A stretch of 64,000 nucleotides of DNA from Pycnococcus provasolii (taxonomy: Eukaryota > Chlorophyta > Pseudoscourfieldiophyceae > Pseudoscourfieldiales > Pycnococcaceae). The number at the start of each line of letters is the position of its first letter. Position 1 is the first letter of the stretch. Where the stretch lies: NCBI GenBank assembly GCA_938743325.2, contig OW568893.1:186001-250000 (forward strand). The letters run 5' to 3'. Both the position numbers and the translations under genes were made by a program. Below, piece by piece: positions 55,892-64,000 of this stretch. The notes beneath the pieces were generated by a model. It was not told the origin of the DNA. It was given only the letters and a program-made list of their open reading frames with translations, and searched no databases.

Positions 55892-57268
55892 CTAGAGTTG
55901 GCCAGGGTCAACGCATGTGCTCGGCGTCTTCGCCTTGTTGCCTGGCGTGCAAAGAATAAGCCGGCCTTCAGATGCTTCGCTCAGCATTTTCAGAAATGTA
56001 GCCTGGAAGTTGAATGAATGCGCATCGAGACCTGGTTTGACGTTGTCGTGGTAGTGGTAAGACGTGCCTGGAGGCACATCGGCATCGTGGAATCCGTACA
56101 GCTGCACGCGCTCGCAGATGGCAAGCAGCCATACGAGTCCCTCGGTACCCGTCGGCGCGGAGTTTCTGCCTTGCACGTTAATCAGGCCGGCGTGCTCCAT
56201 TCGTTTCCACACCTTGTGGTACAGCTGGCGCGCGCCCGTGCTTAGCTTTGGGTCCATGAAGAGTATCCGCAGAGGCGCGTTGCGAGGGTGCGAGAGGCAC
56301 ATGTCCAGGAAGTGCTTTTTCGCGCTATTTCCAAACGTGAGCAGAGTGCCTTCGAGGTACTTGCCCTTCAGATGGTCCTTGTCGAGCACGTACCTCGTCC
56401 ACGCGTTGTTGATTGCACGGTACGTCGTCTTCTGACCCACGAACCTCTCGAACTTGTGCGTTGGGCCGTCGTTAAAGCGCAGCACTGCCTCGTGCTTGTC
56501 GATCGCAGCGCCATTGCGCGCGTCGAGCAGATTCACCCCACCATTTCCGACCGCGGCGCAGGTCCTGTATCTCGTCGCGTAGTCCGCGGGCGGCAGGCAG
56601 TCGTTCGCAATCAAGCTCTTGAGTCCGCTGCGGCTGAATACGCGAGCGGCAGACGACGTGACGGATGCATCCTTATTGCCCTCTGTCGCGCCAAGATACG
56701 TGCGCACGTCCTCGGCGTGTATGACAAGCGCCTTTACGCGCTCCTCCGGCCACGCGCCGTTCTCTGGCCAGGCGATTCCCTTTAGAAGTTGGGCCGCATT
56801 TTCTGTCACGGCGCCGGGCGCTGCGAACGTTTCCTTCTGAGCTGGCCGCGGTCTCCGTGCACGCTGCTGCTGTGCCGACGTCGTCGTCGTGCGCTGCTTC
56901 GTGGTTGCCGCCGACGTCGTCGCACGCGTGGCGGCGGCCGGTTCGTCGTCCGTCGCCTCGTCTCGTTCGCCAGCGGCCGTGGCATCTGCGTCGTCGACGA
57001 GCAGGTCGTCCGCCCCGCCTCTTCCTTCGTCGCGGGACCGTTCCATCGTTCTACTTTGCTGCGTGTTTGCGAGGTGCGCGGTGGCTGCGATGACGAAGGT
57101 GATAGCGACGGCGATAACGATGGTCTCTCTGCGCAGTCTTTGTTGTTTTTTTCGTGTGATTTTCGCACCCGTCGACACGTCGATGCTACTTGGGTCATCG
57201 ATCGCGCCGGCCGCTGATGCCGCTGACGGCGCCGTGCGCGCGCGAGCTGCCCCCAGCGGCGCCGACAT
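55892..57268 (-). CDS. GT29 sialyltransferase-like glycosyltransferase
   Basis: 458 residues, type II topology: a cytosolic tail with KKQQRLRRE, a signal anchor (about 50-68, IVIAVAITFVIAATAHLA) and a Thr/Ala/Arg stem. The catalytic domain has an L-type sialylmotif (TCAAVGNGGVNLLDARNGAAIDKHEAVLRFND, about 238-270), an S-type region (PTGTEGLVWLLAICERVQLYGF) and motif III (YHYHDN). These are GT29 landmarks. Plant and algal GT29 members exist although CMP-sialic acid is generally absent; the plant relatives that act on Kdo-containing wall polymers are a precedent, so donor and acceptor are open. Golgi lumen predicted. Stop TAG. Confidence 0.85.
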   Translation of the reverse strand: MSAPLGAARARTAPSAASAAGAIDDPSSIDVSTGAKITRKKQQRLRRETIVIAVAITFVIAATAHLANTQQSRTMERSRDEGRGGADDLLVDDADATAAGERDEATDDEPAAATRATTSAATTKQRTTTTSAQQQRARRPRPAQKETFAAPGAVTENAAQLLKGIAWPENGAWPEERVKALVIHAEDVRTYLGATEGNKDASVTSSAARVFSRSGLKSLIANDCLPPADYATRYRTCAAVGNGGVNLLDARNGAAIDKHEAVLRFNDGPTHKFERFVGQKTTYRAINNAWTRYVLDKDHLKGKYLEGTLLTFGNSAKKHFLDMCLSHPRNAPLRILFMDPKLSTGARQLYHKVWKRMEHAGLINVQGRNSAPTGTEGLVWLLAICERVQLYGFHDADVPPGTSYHYHDNVKPGLDAHSFNFQATFLKMLSEASEGRLILCTPGNKAKTPSTCVDPGQL

Positions 57269-57372
57269 ATCTGCCCTAAGTTAAGGGACCTGGAAAAAGG
57301 TATCAGGAAAATCGCACAGGGCAAAATCATATCGCACGAGGATATACCACAGGTTGGAAAAGCACAACCGCC

Positions 57373-57472
57373 GAACACGAACCCTAACCCTAACCCTAGC
57401 CCTAACCCTAGCCCTAGCCCTAACCCTAACCCTAACCCTAACGCTAACGCTAACCCTAGCCCTATCCTAGGC
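57373..57472. repeat. Interstitial telomere-like array (CCCTAA/CCCTAG)
   Basis: About 14 hexamers of CCCTAA with CCCTAG and ACGCTA variants, far from any visible chromosome end. Mixed variants suggest an old insertion or break-repair scar. Shorter copies occur at 23599-23616 and 55588. Confidence 0.85.
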
Positions 57473-57565
57473 ACGAACCTCGCTGCTACATAACTATCGT
57501 AGACTAGGGTAAGGTACATACATACATAAGAACTATGTACATAGGAACAAGGGGAAATAACATGG

Positions 57566-57637
57566 GGTGGCAACTCCGACCAGGCACCCGTTGTTTGAGT
57601 TCCGGAGACAGAAATCTCTGTCTCCGAAACTCGTGAG

Positions 57638-57674
<37 letters not shown>

Positions 57675-57692
57675 CAGCCCGGAGTTGCCACC
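57566..57692. repeat. Inverted-repeat element with internal hairpin and C33 run
   Basis: Outer arms GGTGGCAACTCCG (57566-57578) and CGGAGTTGCCACC (57680-57692) are perfect reverse complements. Inside lies a hairpin CGGAGACAGA/TCTGTCTCCG (57604-57627) and 33 consecutive C (57640-57672). No clear target duplication. It could be a small MITE or an unstable structure-forming site. Confidence 0.7.
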
Positions 57693-58132
57693 GTAGGAAG
57701 TACCGGGTAAGTTTATGATAGACCGTCGGACAAACCTGTCGGACAACCTCCTCGGCTATCGGAGGACGGCTTTGTCGAAAGCCGTCGACGAATGAGGCTC
57801 CTGTGCTGACCCAGACTGTCCGATAGTCTGATACTACTCGAGCTATGAGCGATCGGGATCCCGACGACGATCCCGACGACGGAACAGAGGCCGACCGCAG
57901 AGTATGCGTATCCCCGACCGGGTAAGAAGGAAAAAGGCCGAACGACTTGGCCTCACGACGAACGAACGCCTTTAGGGAGCCCTCTCGCCGGGATTTCCTC
58001 CCGACGACCACGCCCTTTTACCCCCTCTATTGCAGTTGCCTGTACGGCTGTACGTACGTGTCGAGAGTGTTGTTCTCGAGTGACAACAGTCGTTTCCGAC
58101 TGTACCGCATATCGCTTACTATCGCTTAAGGT
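57693..58132. promoter_or_regulatory. Upstream region of the 58133 gene
   Basis: GC-rich with GATCGGGATCCCGACGACGATCCCGACGACGG palindromic blocks (57849-57880) and paired GTCGGACAAACCTGTCGGACAA repeats (57725-57748). No coding signal seen. Confidence 0.35.
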
Positions 58133-59313
58133 ATGTCGTCGTCGTCAGGGGGCCCGCCGCCGCCTCCTCGTCCCTCTGGTGCTCGTCCGCGGCCTCGAGG
58201 TAAGAAAAAAACTAAGCCGTCCACCGAGGAATACGCCGCGTACGCCGCCGGCGGCTTGGTGGGAATGTGGACACTCAAAAAACTCTTCGCGACAATGACA
58301 CGACCTGCAAGCCGGAAAAGCGGCGACAAGACGGCGAGGAAACTCTTCCTCGAGTCCAAGGCTAAGGCGAAACGCGAAAGAGGCGCGGAGGCTGACGAAC
58401 TCGAGCTTGACGAGGAACTGGCTGAGGAATACTGGGCATATGTACGCAACCTTGCGAAGGAATCGGGAGGCGCATGGCCGGAGGCCATGCGCGAACTCCG
58501 CGACGCCGTAAGCCGTGCGAGCGCCGCAGAGCGAGAAAACTTGAGAGCGGCTTACCAGCGCAAGAAGCTAGCGGACTTGAGGCAGGTACGTGAGGAGCTT
58601 GAACGACGTGCCGCGCGCGTAATGCCAGCCGCTACGAAAAGGCGTTGCACTGACACACAACATTTTCCCCCACTAGATTCGAAACAGTTATGAGGAGTTC
58701 GCGAACCAACTCGCCGCGCTTGCCGCGAATACGGAGAACGAAGATGTCAAGGAGCAGCTGTTGCAACTCGCAGAAGGTGGGCAGCAGTTAATGGCGCACA
58801 CCGTCGCCTCGCCGCCACGACCGACCGGCAGTGTTCAGGGCACTCGCTTCGACCGCCTCCGAAAAGTACGCGCATGATTTGGGCAGCACACACACGAGCG
58901 CGCGCATTGTCTTCGAATTATTCTTCTTGTCTTCGTCTAGTGTGCCTTTCGCGCTTTGGGGTAACCTTATCCGTGGAACTGACTCGAGCAAAACCGTCCA
59001 ACCCACACGAACACGCGCGCACACACACACACGTACTTATCACCGACACCAGGCACGGGTGGAGGAGCGCGTGAGCGAGCTGGTGGACAACGACCACTAC
59101 AACATCAAGATGCCGTACAGCTCGCTACGCTTCGACGGGCCTTCGCACGCGTCGTTCCTGCGCGTGGGCGGGGAGGATGGTCGAGAACCGCAGGATGAGA
59201 TCGAGGAGGCGAGAAGGCGCGCTTGGAAGCCGGCGTCGAGTCCGCCGAAGCCGCTCGGACAAGGCAACGCAGCGCCGTTGTCGGCGGAGTCCGCCACAGC
59301 GCCGCAAATGTGA
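58133..59313 (+). CDS. Three-exon protein of unknown function, one hydrophobic segment
   Basis: Exons 58133-58585, 58677-58865 and 59053-59313, all phase 0, give 300 residues; without splicing the frame ends early. The N-terminus is Pro/Arg-rich, with a hydrophobic stretch (YAAYAAGGLVGMWTLKKLF, about 40-58) that may be a membrane anchor. A helical region follows (ELDEELAEEYWAYVRNLAKE, AERENLRAAYQRKKLADLRQ, EEFANQLAALAANTENEDVKE), with a polar C-terminus (HYNIKMPYSSLRFDGPSH). Introns are 91 and 187 nt, the second with CA/AC repeats. No family recognised. Confidence 0.65.
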
Positions 59314-59451
59314 TGAAATGCAATGACACGCGCGCGTGCGATACGCGCGTCATTTGCGCGGCTAACGCACGCCTCAGAGAAAGAAACTTGTTTTTTTGTG
59401 TGAAAGTGCGAGTTTACGTTAAAGGATGGCGCGGCGCCTCGGCGCGCGTCG

Positions 59452-59907
59452 TCAGTCCTCGTCCGCAGGCTCTGGCAGTGGTCGGAACAGCTGCTCACAG
59501 AACGCGCAAAGGCGCGTAGTCGCATAAAGGCGCGTAGGCTGCCATTTCTCGAGGTGGTGTTTTGCTTCGGGAATGCCGAGGCTTGCGCGCTTCTCCAACA
59601 CCGCGCGCGCGGTTGTCACGCCAGGCAAGTTCTCCTGCCGGAAGTAGTACTGAGACAAGTGTGCGTGTGTGCGTGTGTGTGTGTGTGTGTGAGTGAGTGT
59701 AAGCGCTTGTGCGATGTGATTTGACTCCCTTGCCACTTCACTTCACTTTCCAGTCGCGCGCAAAAACAAGCAACGACTGCACTGCACCGCACGTACGTCG
59801 CAGAAACCGCACATCATTTTGCGAGGCTGCAAGAAGTTGGCGAGCGGCTGGCTCTTTCCCTGCCTCCACGGTCCTTTCTGCGGGTCTTCTTCCACCTTTG
59901 ATGACAT
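59452..59907 (-). CDS. Small CxxC...CxxC (zinc-ribbon-like) protein (2 exons)
   Basis: Exons 59907-59797 and 59649-59452 (phase 0, MMCGFCD | YYFRQENLPG) give 102 residues. One CxxC comes from each exon (CGFC and CAFC), about 60 residues apart, which supports the splice. The region between is basic with helices (TTARAVLEKRASLGIPEAKHHL), and the tail is acidic. Probably a small zinc-binding protein; family not identified. The 147-nt intron contains a (CA)n microsatellite. The start may lie further upstream (in-frame Met MFSDNSTEQR). Confidence 0.55.
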
Positions 59908-60525
59908 CTGAGAGGTTCGTGAAAGGCGTTGTTCTGTTGAATTGTCTGAAAACAAGGCCAGTCGAGCGTGTGCTCAATGCCGACTGCCAAGGATCAAAAA
60001 CAACTCTGCTGCGCAAACAGTTGGCTGGCTGGCCTAACACACAGTACTTAGCTGGCCTCTAGACGGACTCCTTTCAAGAAGATTTCCGCTCAACGGAACA
60101 CCGTGCTTACTTACTTAATGTAAGCCCCCCTTCCTTCCTTAAGATATATGCAAGAAAGAAACACTTCTTGAGAAAGAGAAATGTGTACACACTCTTAAAA
60201 TGAGTCAACAACGCGTGAACTCTCCCAAGGCAAGACGACGACAAACTGACAAAATAATGACGACGACAAACTGACAAAATTGAGCGACGACGCAGAGAGT
60301 ACAGTAACGAGTTGACGACTATCGCAGTGTGCCGAACGGAGATAAATTCTGATAATATTTGCGCACTGATGGTGAGAAATGGCAATTCTTTAAAGCCCCC
60401 TTGCAGCCTTCGCTGTGCCTTGGGCCAACAACGTTGAACGTTGCTGCTGATTGTGAATATTGGTGATGGTGAGGCCTGAGGAGGAACGGGACCATCACCA
60501 TCCGTCGCCGTCTCGCCGATGTACA
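59908..60525. other. Intergenic, no supported gene
   Basis: Frames here lack domain-like composition. A duplicated ACGACGACAAACTGACAAAAT unit (60235-60280) is the only structure seen. Confidence 0.35.
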
Positions 60526-60654
60526 TACCTTTGGTCGAGGGATTAGGTCGGGGCAATGTTTCACATCCCTCCCCGACCTAATCACGCGACTATTCAATTT
60601 CACATCCGACTATCATTTTCGACCATTTCCGACCTAATCACGCGACCAAAGGTA
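60526..60654. mobile_element. Small TIR element (MITE) with TA target, about 129 bp
   Basis: Ends TACCTTTGGTCG ... CGACCAAAGGTA; arms of about 28 bp match at roughly 24 positions, with the GATTAGGTCGG block inside each arm and a third partial copy (CCCCGACCTAATCACGCGAC) at 60571-60590. The outermost TA on both sides fits a TA target duplication, as for mariner/Stowaway-type MITEs. Arm divergence makes it older than the element at 14704. Confidence 0.7.
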
Positions 60655-61089
60655 GGGCTACTACCGTAGCCACTACGGTAGGCATGAGCTCATGAACGAC
60701 GTCCGGGAAGCTTAACGGCTGGCTGTACTCTACCGGTCGGTCGTGGGAAGAGTCTTGAGTGAGTGGTGTTGAGTGTTGACCACCTTGCTGCACCGCGTGT
60801 TTCTTCGGGAGGAGGCTCGAGGCAGACTCGAGCCTCGACGTGGTTCCAGCACTCCATCAGACTATCGTAATGGTACACAGAGCACCACGCCGTCCACTGC
60901 ATCGATCGATCGATCGATCCGTCCGTGTGTGTGTTGCGTACCTGTAATTTCGTCTTGGAAGTTCGGTGTGTACAGTACACAGCTCACAGGCACCACGTTC
61001 ACTTATCATAGGCTGATATGATAGGGGGAACACGTGCACACGTGTGTTGTGTGGGCGGATCGTCAGGGGGTTACACACTGATGATGAAA
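60655..61089. other. Intergenic with palindrome and GATC microsatellite
   Basis: A perfect CTACCGTAG-CCA-CTACGGTAG palindrome (60661-60681), an (ATCG)n run (60899-60918) and direct or inverted ACACGTGCACACGTGTG near 61030. No gene supported. Confidence 0.4.
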
Positions 61090-62172
61090 TTACTTTTTTA
61101 ATCGCAAGCGCTTACGCGCAGTCACGGCGCGGTACGCCATCGTCGCCGTGATGGCGGAGAGAGTGTACCACGTCATCGCATAGTTGAGATGGTCCTGCGT
61201 CGTCACCTTGAAAGTTAGCAACTCCGCGACGTCTTTCGTAAGCGGGAACTGCGACGCGCCGCCGCCGCTGACCACGTGCCCGACGCGTCGCACGCCGGCG
61301 GAGGCATCGGCGTTGTCGGACTGCACAGCCTCGACGAGCGGCGTGCCTTCGGGCAGTCCAAGCGTCTCGCCCATGGCGTTTGTGTCGAAATAAAACCACG
61401 TGTTCTTGGCAGGTTGATTGCGTGGCACGAACATGGAAGGCACCTCGGACGCCTTCACCACGCCGCTAATCACCGTCCGCGCACCCTTTGATGCGTCGTC
61501 GCCTTCCCAGTTCTCGGGAACCCAGCCGCGAACGACCATGAACACCTCCGAGTCTGAGGCGGACGAGCGTGCGCGTTCGCGTTCGCCTTTGCCGGAGTCG
61601 CTGCGCGCCGACGAGCTCCACGTCCACCACGAGGATGCGCGACGCGCGACGCCTGAGCTTGCACGACCTCGTCGTGACGGCTCGAACGCCTGAACGATTG
61701 CAAATCCACGCCGCGTATCCCTCGTTCCTGGCAAGGTACGTGGCCTCGGTCCGACTAAAATCTGCTCGCCCACAAACCTCCCTTCTGCGCATATGCGCGT
61801 TCCCTCCTCGGGCACCGGCGCGTGCGTCCACCCTCGTGTCCAGTCACGTTCAGGCGTCGCAAGCCTGAGTTTACGATCGCTGACCATTTGTTCTTTTTCG
61901 TCGCGTCGCATCATCTGCCACGTGCCTAGTAGACCCGTGAACGCCGATGGGAGAACCAAAAATGACGCAGGGAAAGATGACGATGAAGACGAAGACGAAG
62001 ATGAAGAAGTGGCGACAGGAGACAAAGGCAACGAGGATGACGACGAAGACGACGACGCAGGAGAGCAGAGCAGACGAGCATGAACACGCACAAACGACAA
62101 AGAGGAGAAGGCAGGTTGATCAACCACCAAAGGGCGCAGTGTTGTAAGTGTTGTAAGAGGAAGGCGCCACAT
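61090..62172 (-). CDS. SURF1: SURF1, cytochrome c oxidase assembly factor
   Basis: 360 residues from MWRLPLTTLTTLRPLVVD, a basic mitochondrial leader with long poly-Ser stretches; an earlier in-frame Met is judged leader sequence. SURF1 hallmarks: first membrane span ending GLLGTWQMMRRDEKEQM, GRFVGEQILVGPRPR, RRGFAIVQAF, VVRGWVPENW, RNQPAKNTWFYFDTNAM and the closing HLNYAMTWYTLSAITATMAYRA span. SURF1 helps insert heme a into COX1 in the inner mitochondrial membrane. An insertion of about 40 Ser/Arg residues splits the central domain (SSWWTWSSSARSDSG). TAA stop. Confidence 0.9.
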   Translation of the reverse strand: MWRLPLTTLTTLRPLVVDQPAFSSLSFVRVHARLLCSPASSSSSSSSLPLSPVATSSSSSSSSSSSFPASFLVLPSAFTGLLGTWQMMRRDEKEQMVSDRKLRLATPERDWTRGWTHAPVPEEGTRICAEGRFVGEQILVGPRPRTLPGTRDTRRGFAIVQAFEPSRRGRASSGVARRASSWWTWSSSARSDSGKGERERARSSASDSEVFMVVRGWVPENWEGDDASKGARTVISGVVKASEVPSMFVPRNQPAKNTWFYFDTNAMGETLGLPEGTPLVEAVQSDNADASAGVRRVGHVVSGGGASQFPLTKDVAELLTFKVTTQDHLNYAMTWYTLSAITATMAYRAVTARKRLRLKK

Positions 62173-62389
62173 GACAGATTTCAGATTTCTGAAGAAGGCT
62201 TCGTGTGCCCGACGGATGCGATGCGGCGGGAGAAAAAAAACTAAAAAGGGATGGATGGCGTCCAGAGCGGATCGGCAAATGAGCGCCTTCCCCAACCCCG
62301 AATCATCATACGTTTCTTGGCGAGTTTGGTTCGGGGTTACGGTACCTAGAACTTATGGTGGGTGCTTCGCGTGCTTTGTTTGGTACATT

Positions 62390-62420
<31 letters not shown>

Positions 62421-62482
62421 CTGTCTTACAGGTATAGTATTATTTATTTATTTACACAGTAGTCGTACTACCTTTAGAAGGG
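62173..62482. other. Spacer between PhyH-type gene and SURF1
   Basis: Upstream of SURF1 and downstream of the PhyH-type gene. It includes a (GT)n microsatellite (62391-62418) and a TTCGGGGTT motif near 62331. No gene seen. Confidence 0.35.
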
Positions 62483-63407
62483 CTAGGGAATACCAGGGAG
62501 CCAACCTCTTGCTGTCAGCGCTCCGTCAACGGATGACTCGTGGGTATACCAACGGAACGGAGGACTGCTCTCCCAGGGACGACGAGCCAAACGGCACTCA
62601 GGCGTCGCGTACCGAAACGCTATAGCGCGACGCACCCACGCCGACGCGTCGTTGCCCTTCGCCCAATGTAGAGTGTTCTGGTTTGGTCGTGTGTTTGAAT
62701 GTTAGTGCGTGCATACGTGTGGCTTGTGCGCCGTGGAGGGTTAGAGGTAGACTTACGGCGTCAAAGATGATCGCGTCGCCGGGTGCGCACGCCCAGAAGA
62801 GTGCCTCCTCGCAAACGTCGTCAGGGGGATGCACTGGTGCGACGGCGTACTCGCAAGCGCTTGCTGGAAGAAAGCTCGAGCTGGTGGGAGGTGTCGACTC
62901 GGCATCGTACAGGTCCCCAGACGCAAATCGCCTAGGCTGCCAGAGAGCGCCTTGCTTGGGAAGAAGCGGCGGTGCGTGCGAACCACGCCAAAACCTTAAG
63001 GCGGCGTCCTCGCCAACGTGGTCGAGTGCGATCCAGACAGAAATCACGCGCCCTCCGTCGAGCGGGTAGTACGCCGCGTCTGCGTGCAGCGGCGTGACTG
63101 TCGCGCAACCTGCGTCTTTCACCAAGATGTGCTCGTGGTAGAATCGCACGTCGTCGTTTCCCAGTGCTTCGGCGGCTATGCGCGCGACAGGTCCCTCTCG
63201 TCCAAGTTTTCTCAAGTCCTCGTCTCCCGTGTCGAGGTCTGAGAAGAATCCGTCGAGTTCCTCGCCACGCGGCGACGGCGCGGCGCGTGCCTTTGTGCAA
63301 GCTCGTTGCGCCCTAGCAAGCCACGTCGCGTCCACCGCAGCCGGTACCTTGAACGCGCCGTCGCGGTTCAAGCACTCCATAAAATCTGACGACGACATCA
63401 TCATCAA
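62483..63407 (-). CDS. Phytanoyl-CoA dioxygenase (PhyH) family 2OG-Fe(II) oxygenase (2 exons)
   Basis: Exons 63407-62757 and 62677-62483 join in phase 0 (AIIFDA | NTLHWAKGND) into 281 residues. Iron ligands: HxD in VTPLHADAAYYP (exon 1) and the distal His in NTLHWAKGND (exon 2), with the 2-oxoglutarate Arg in WVRRAIAFRY. The distal His is reached only after splicing, which proves the intron functionally. Other marks: FYHEHILVKDAG, VISVWIALDHV, LRFWRGSHAPP, ACAPGDAIIFDA. A soluble alpha-hydroxylase; substrate unknown (fatty acyl-CoA or a small metabolite). TAG stop. Confidence 0.88.
62678..62756 (-). repeat. Introner-like spliceosomal intron, copy D (79 nt)
   Basis: Minus strand: GTAAGTCTACCTCTAACC identical to copy B, then GGCGCACAAGC, GCACTAACATTC (as in copy C) and an AACCAG acceptor. 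If translated, copies B and D both read VSLPLT..GAQAT, showing the sequence kinship. Confidence 0.8.
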
Positions 63408-64000
63408 ATCATTTCAATGAGGCTTTTATCAATCAAAAAAGAACACCGAATCCACCACCAAGATAGACTACAGTATCACCCAACCGAAATGAAATGAAAC
63501 GAACCAAGGCGAAGCCGCGAAGGCGAAAACCATGTCCCCCAGGCCACCCTACGATAATAACCCCTAATTGAACAAGGAAAGGGAACCCCTAACTAACTAA
63601 CTCGTAGGTCTAACCCCTAACTGAACTCGTCGTACTGTATCGTGACGTTGTATTCTATCATAGACTACCCAGTGTAGTGACGTCCTTGCCCCCTGATCGA
63701 GGGATGTTCTTTTGCCCTCCGGGGATTGCAATCCCTCTTGTTTCGATGGTAGAAGTAAGTGACTTGCCGACCAAAATGTCCCTATGGTAGTACTTATGTA
63801 GTACTTACACTATGATGAAGTAGTGACTTGCAAGGGACTTGCAAGTCTCAAAGCACTCTATCTGCACGCCTTGCAAGTGACTTGATCACCGGCAGCCAGC
63901 CGGCAGCCCGGGAACGGACTCACTTGGGGGATCCCGAGGGGAGGTCCCGAGGGGGCGCGGCCGCGGATTCCCGGGGGTGAGTGGAATCCGAATCATTCCA
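63408..64000. other. Terminal region without a supported gene
   Basis: AACCCCTAACTAACTAACT-type repeats (63582-63635), repeated ACTTGCAAG units (63827-63885), a GCCGGCAGCCCGGG patch and GC-rich end. No coding signal. The window edge cuts it. Confidence 0.35.

Noticed and set aside
56806-58011. Minus-strand frame overlapping the GT29 gene and the telomere-like array
   Set aside because: Its GLGLALGLGL run is a translation of the CCCTAA repeat, and the rest is an out-of-frame shadow.
60107-60556. Minus-strand ORF of 149 codons
   Set aside because: No domain, hydrophobic runs of random type, and it crosses the MITE. Not supported as a gene.
1-64000. CRISPR arrays, bacterial operons or Shine-Dalgarno signals
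   Set aside because: Not expected in, and not seen in, this eukaryotic sequence. Tandem repeats present are coding or microsatellite.

Overview
This window is nuclear DNA from a unicellular photosynthetic eukaryote, most likely a green alga of prasinophyte type. The coding evidence is eukaryotic (Pol III subunit, LSM1, GLE1, condensin, importin, MAT1) and plastid-bearing (a CcdA with a plastid-type leader, a plant-type uridine kinase/triphosphate tunnel protein). It also carries GT29, DUF202/VTC1 and extensin-like Pro-rich sequence. Genes are compact, mostly intronless or with one short GT-AG intron carrying a CTAAC-like branch site, and the few telomere-like repeats are of the CCCTAA type. 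The species cannot be fixed from the sequence alone.

Layout. 0.5-36.6 kb is an ordinary gene-dense arm: a secreted protein, a secreted subtilase, POLR3K (-), uridine kinase/TTM (+), a one-TM protein, a 1745-residue RCC1/cyclic-nucleotide-binding protein (-), two unknown proteins (-), a tropomodulin-like LRR protein, a VTC1-like protein and a plastid-targeted unknown. It continues with a divergent tRNA-guanine transglycosylase, a membrane-anchored Pro-rich/EGF/methyltransferase protein, a bZIP-like protein, an HMG-box plus histone-fold protein, a RING-less MAT1, CcdA and a DHQS-II-type protein. 36.6-47.2 kb is different: retroelement remnants and a dense mosaic of truncated host-gene pieces (pseudouridine synthase, ARM-like, TPR, DnaJ-like, importin-5, EF-hand, condensin D2, protein kinase, prolyl hydroxylase). 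These are joined in mixed orientation, and two short modules occur at two of the joints. 47.2-63.4 kb returns to intact genes: a HEAT-like unknown, a trypsin-fold protease, a retroelement graveyard at 49.9-50.8 kb, an unknown, GLE1, LSM1, a GT29 sialyltransferase, a spliced unknown, a small CxxC protein, SURF1 and a PhyH-type dioxygenase.

The most notable signals are: (1) four short introns in four unrelated genes (0.6, 9.7, 35.6, 62.7 kb) that share internal sequence, which is how introner elements behave; (2) the gene-fragment mosaic; (3) a TGT paralogue without the zinc-binding cysteines; (4) a MAT1 without RING; (5) two small inverted-repeat elements, one with 51-bp arms differing at one base. 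No operon-like functional grouping is evident. Genes look independently transcribed, often in divergent or convergent pairs a few tens to hundreds of bases apart.
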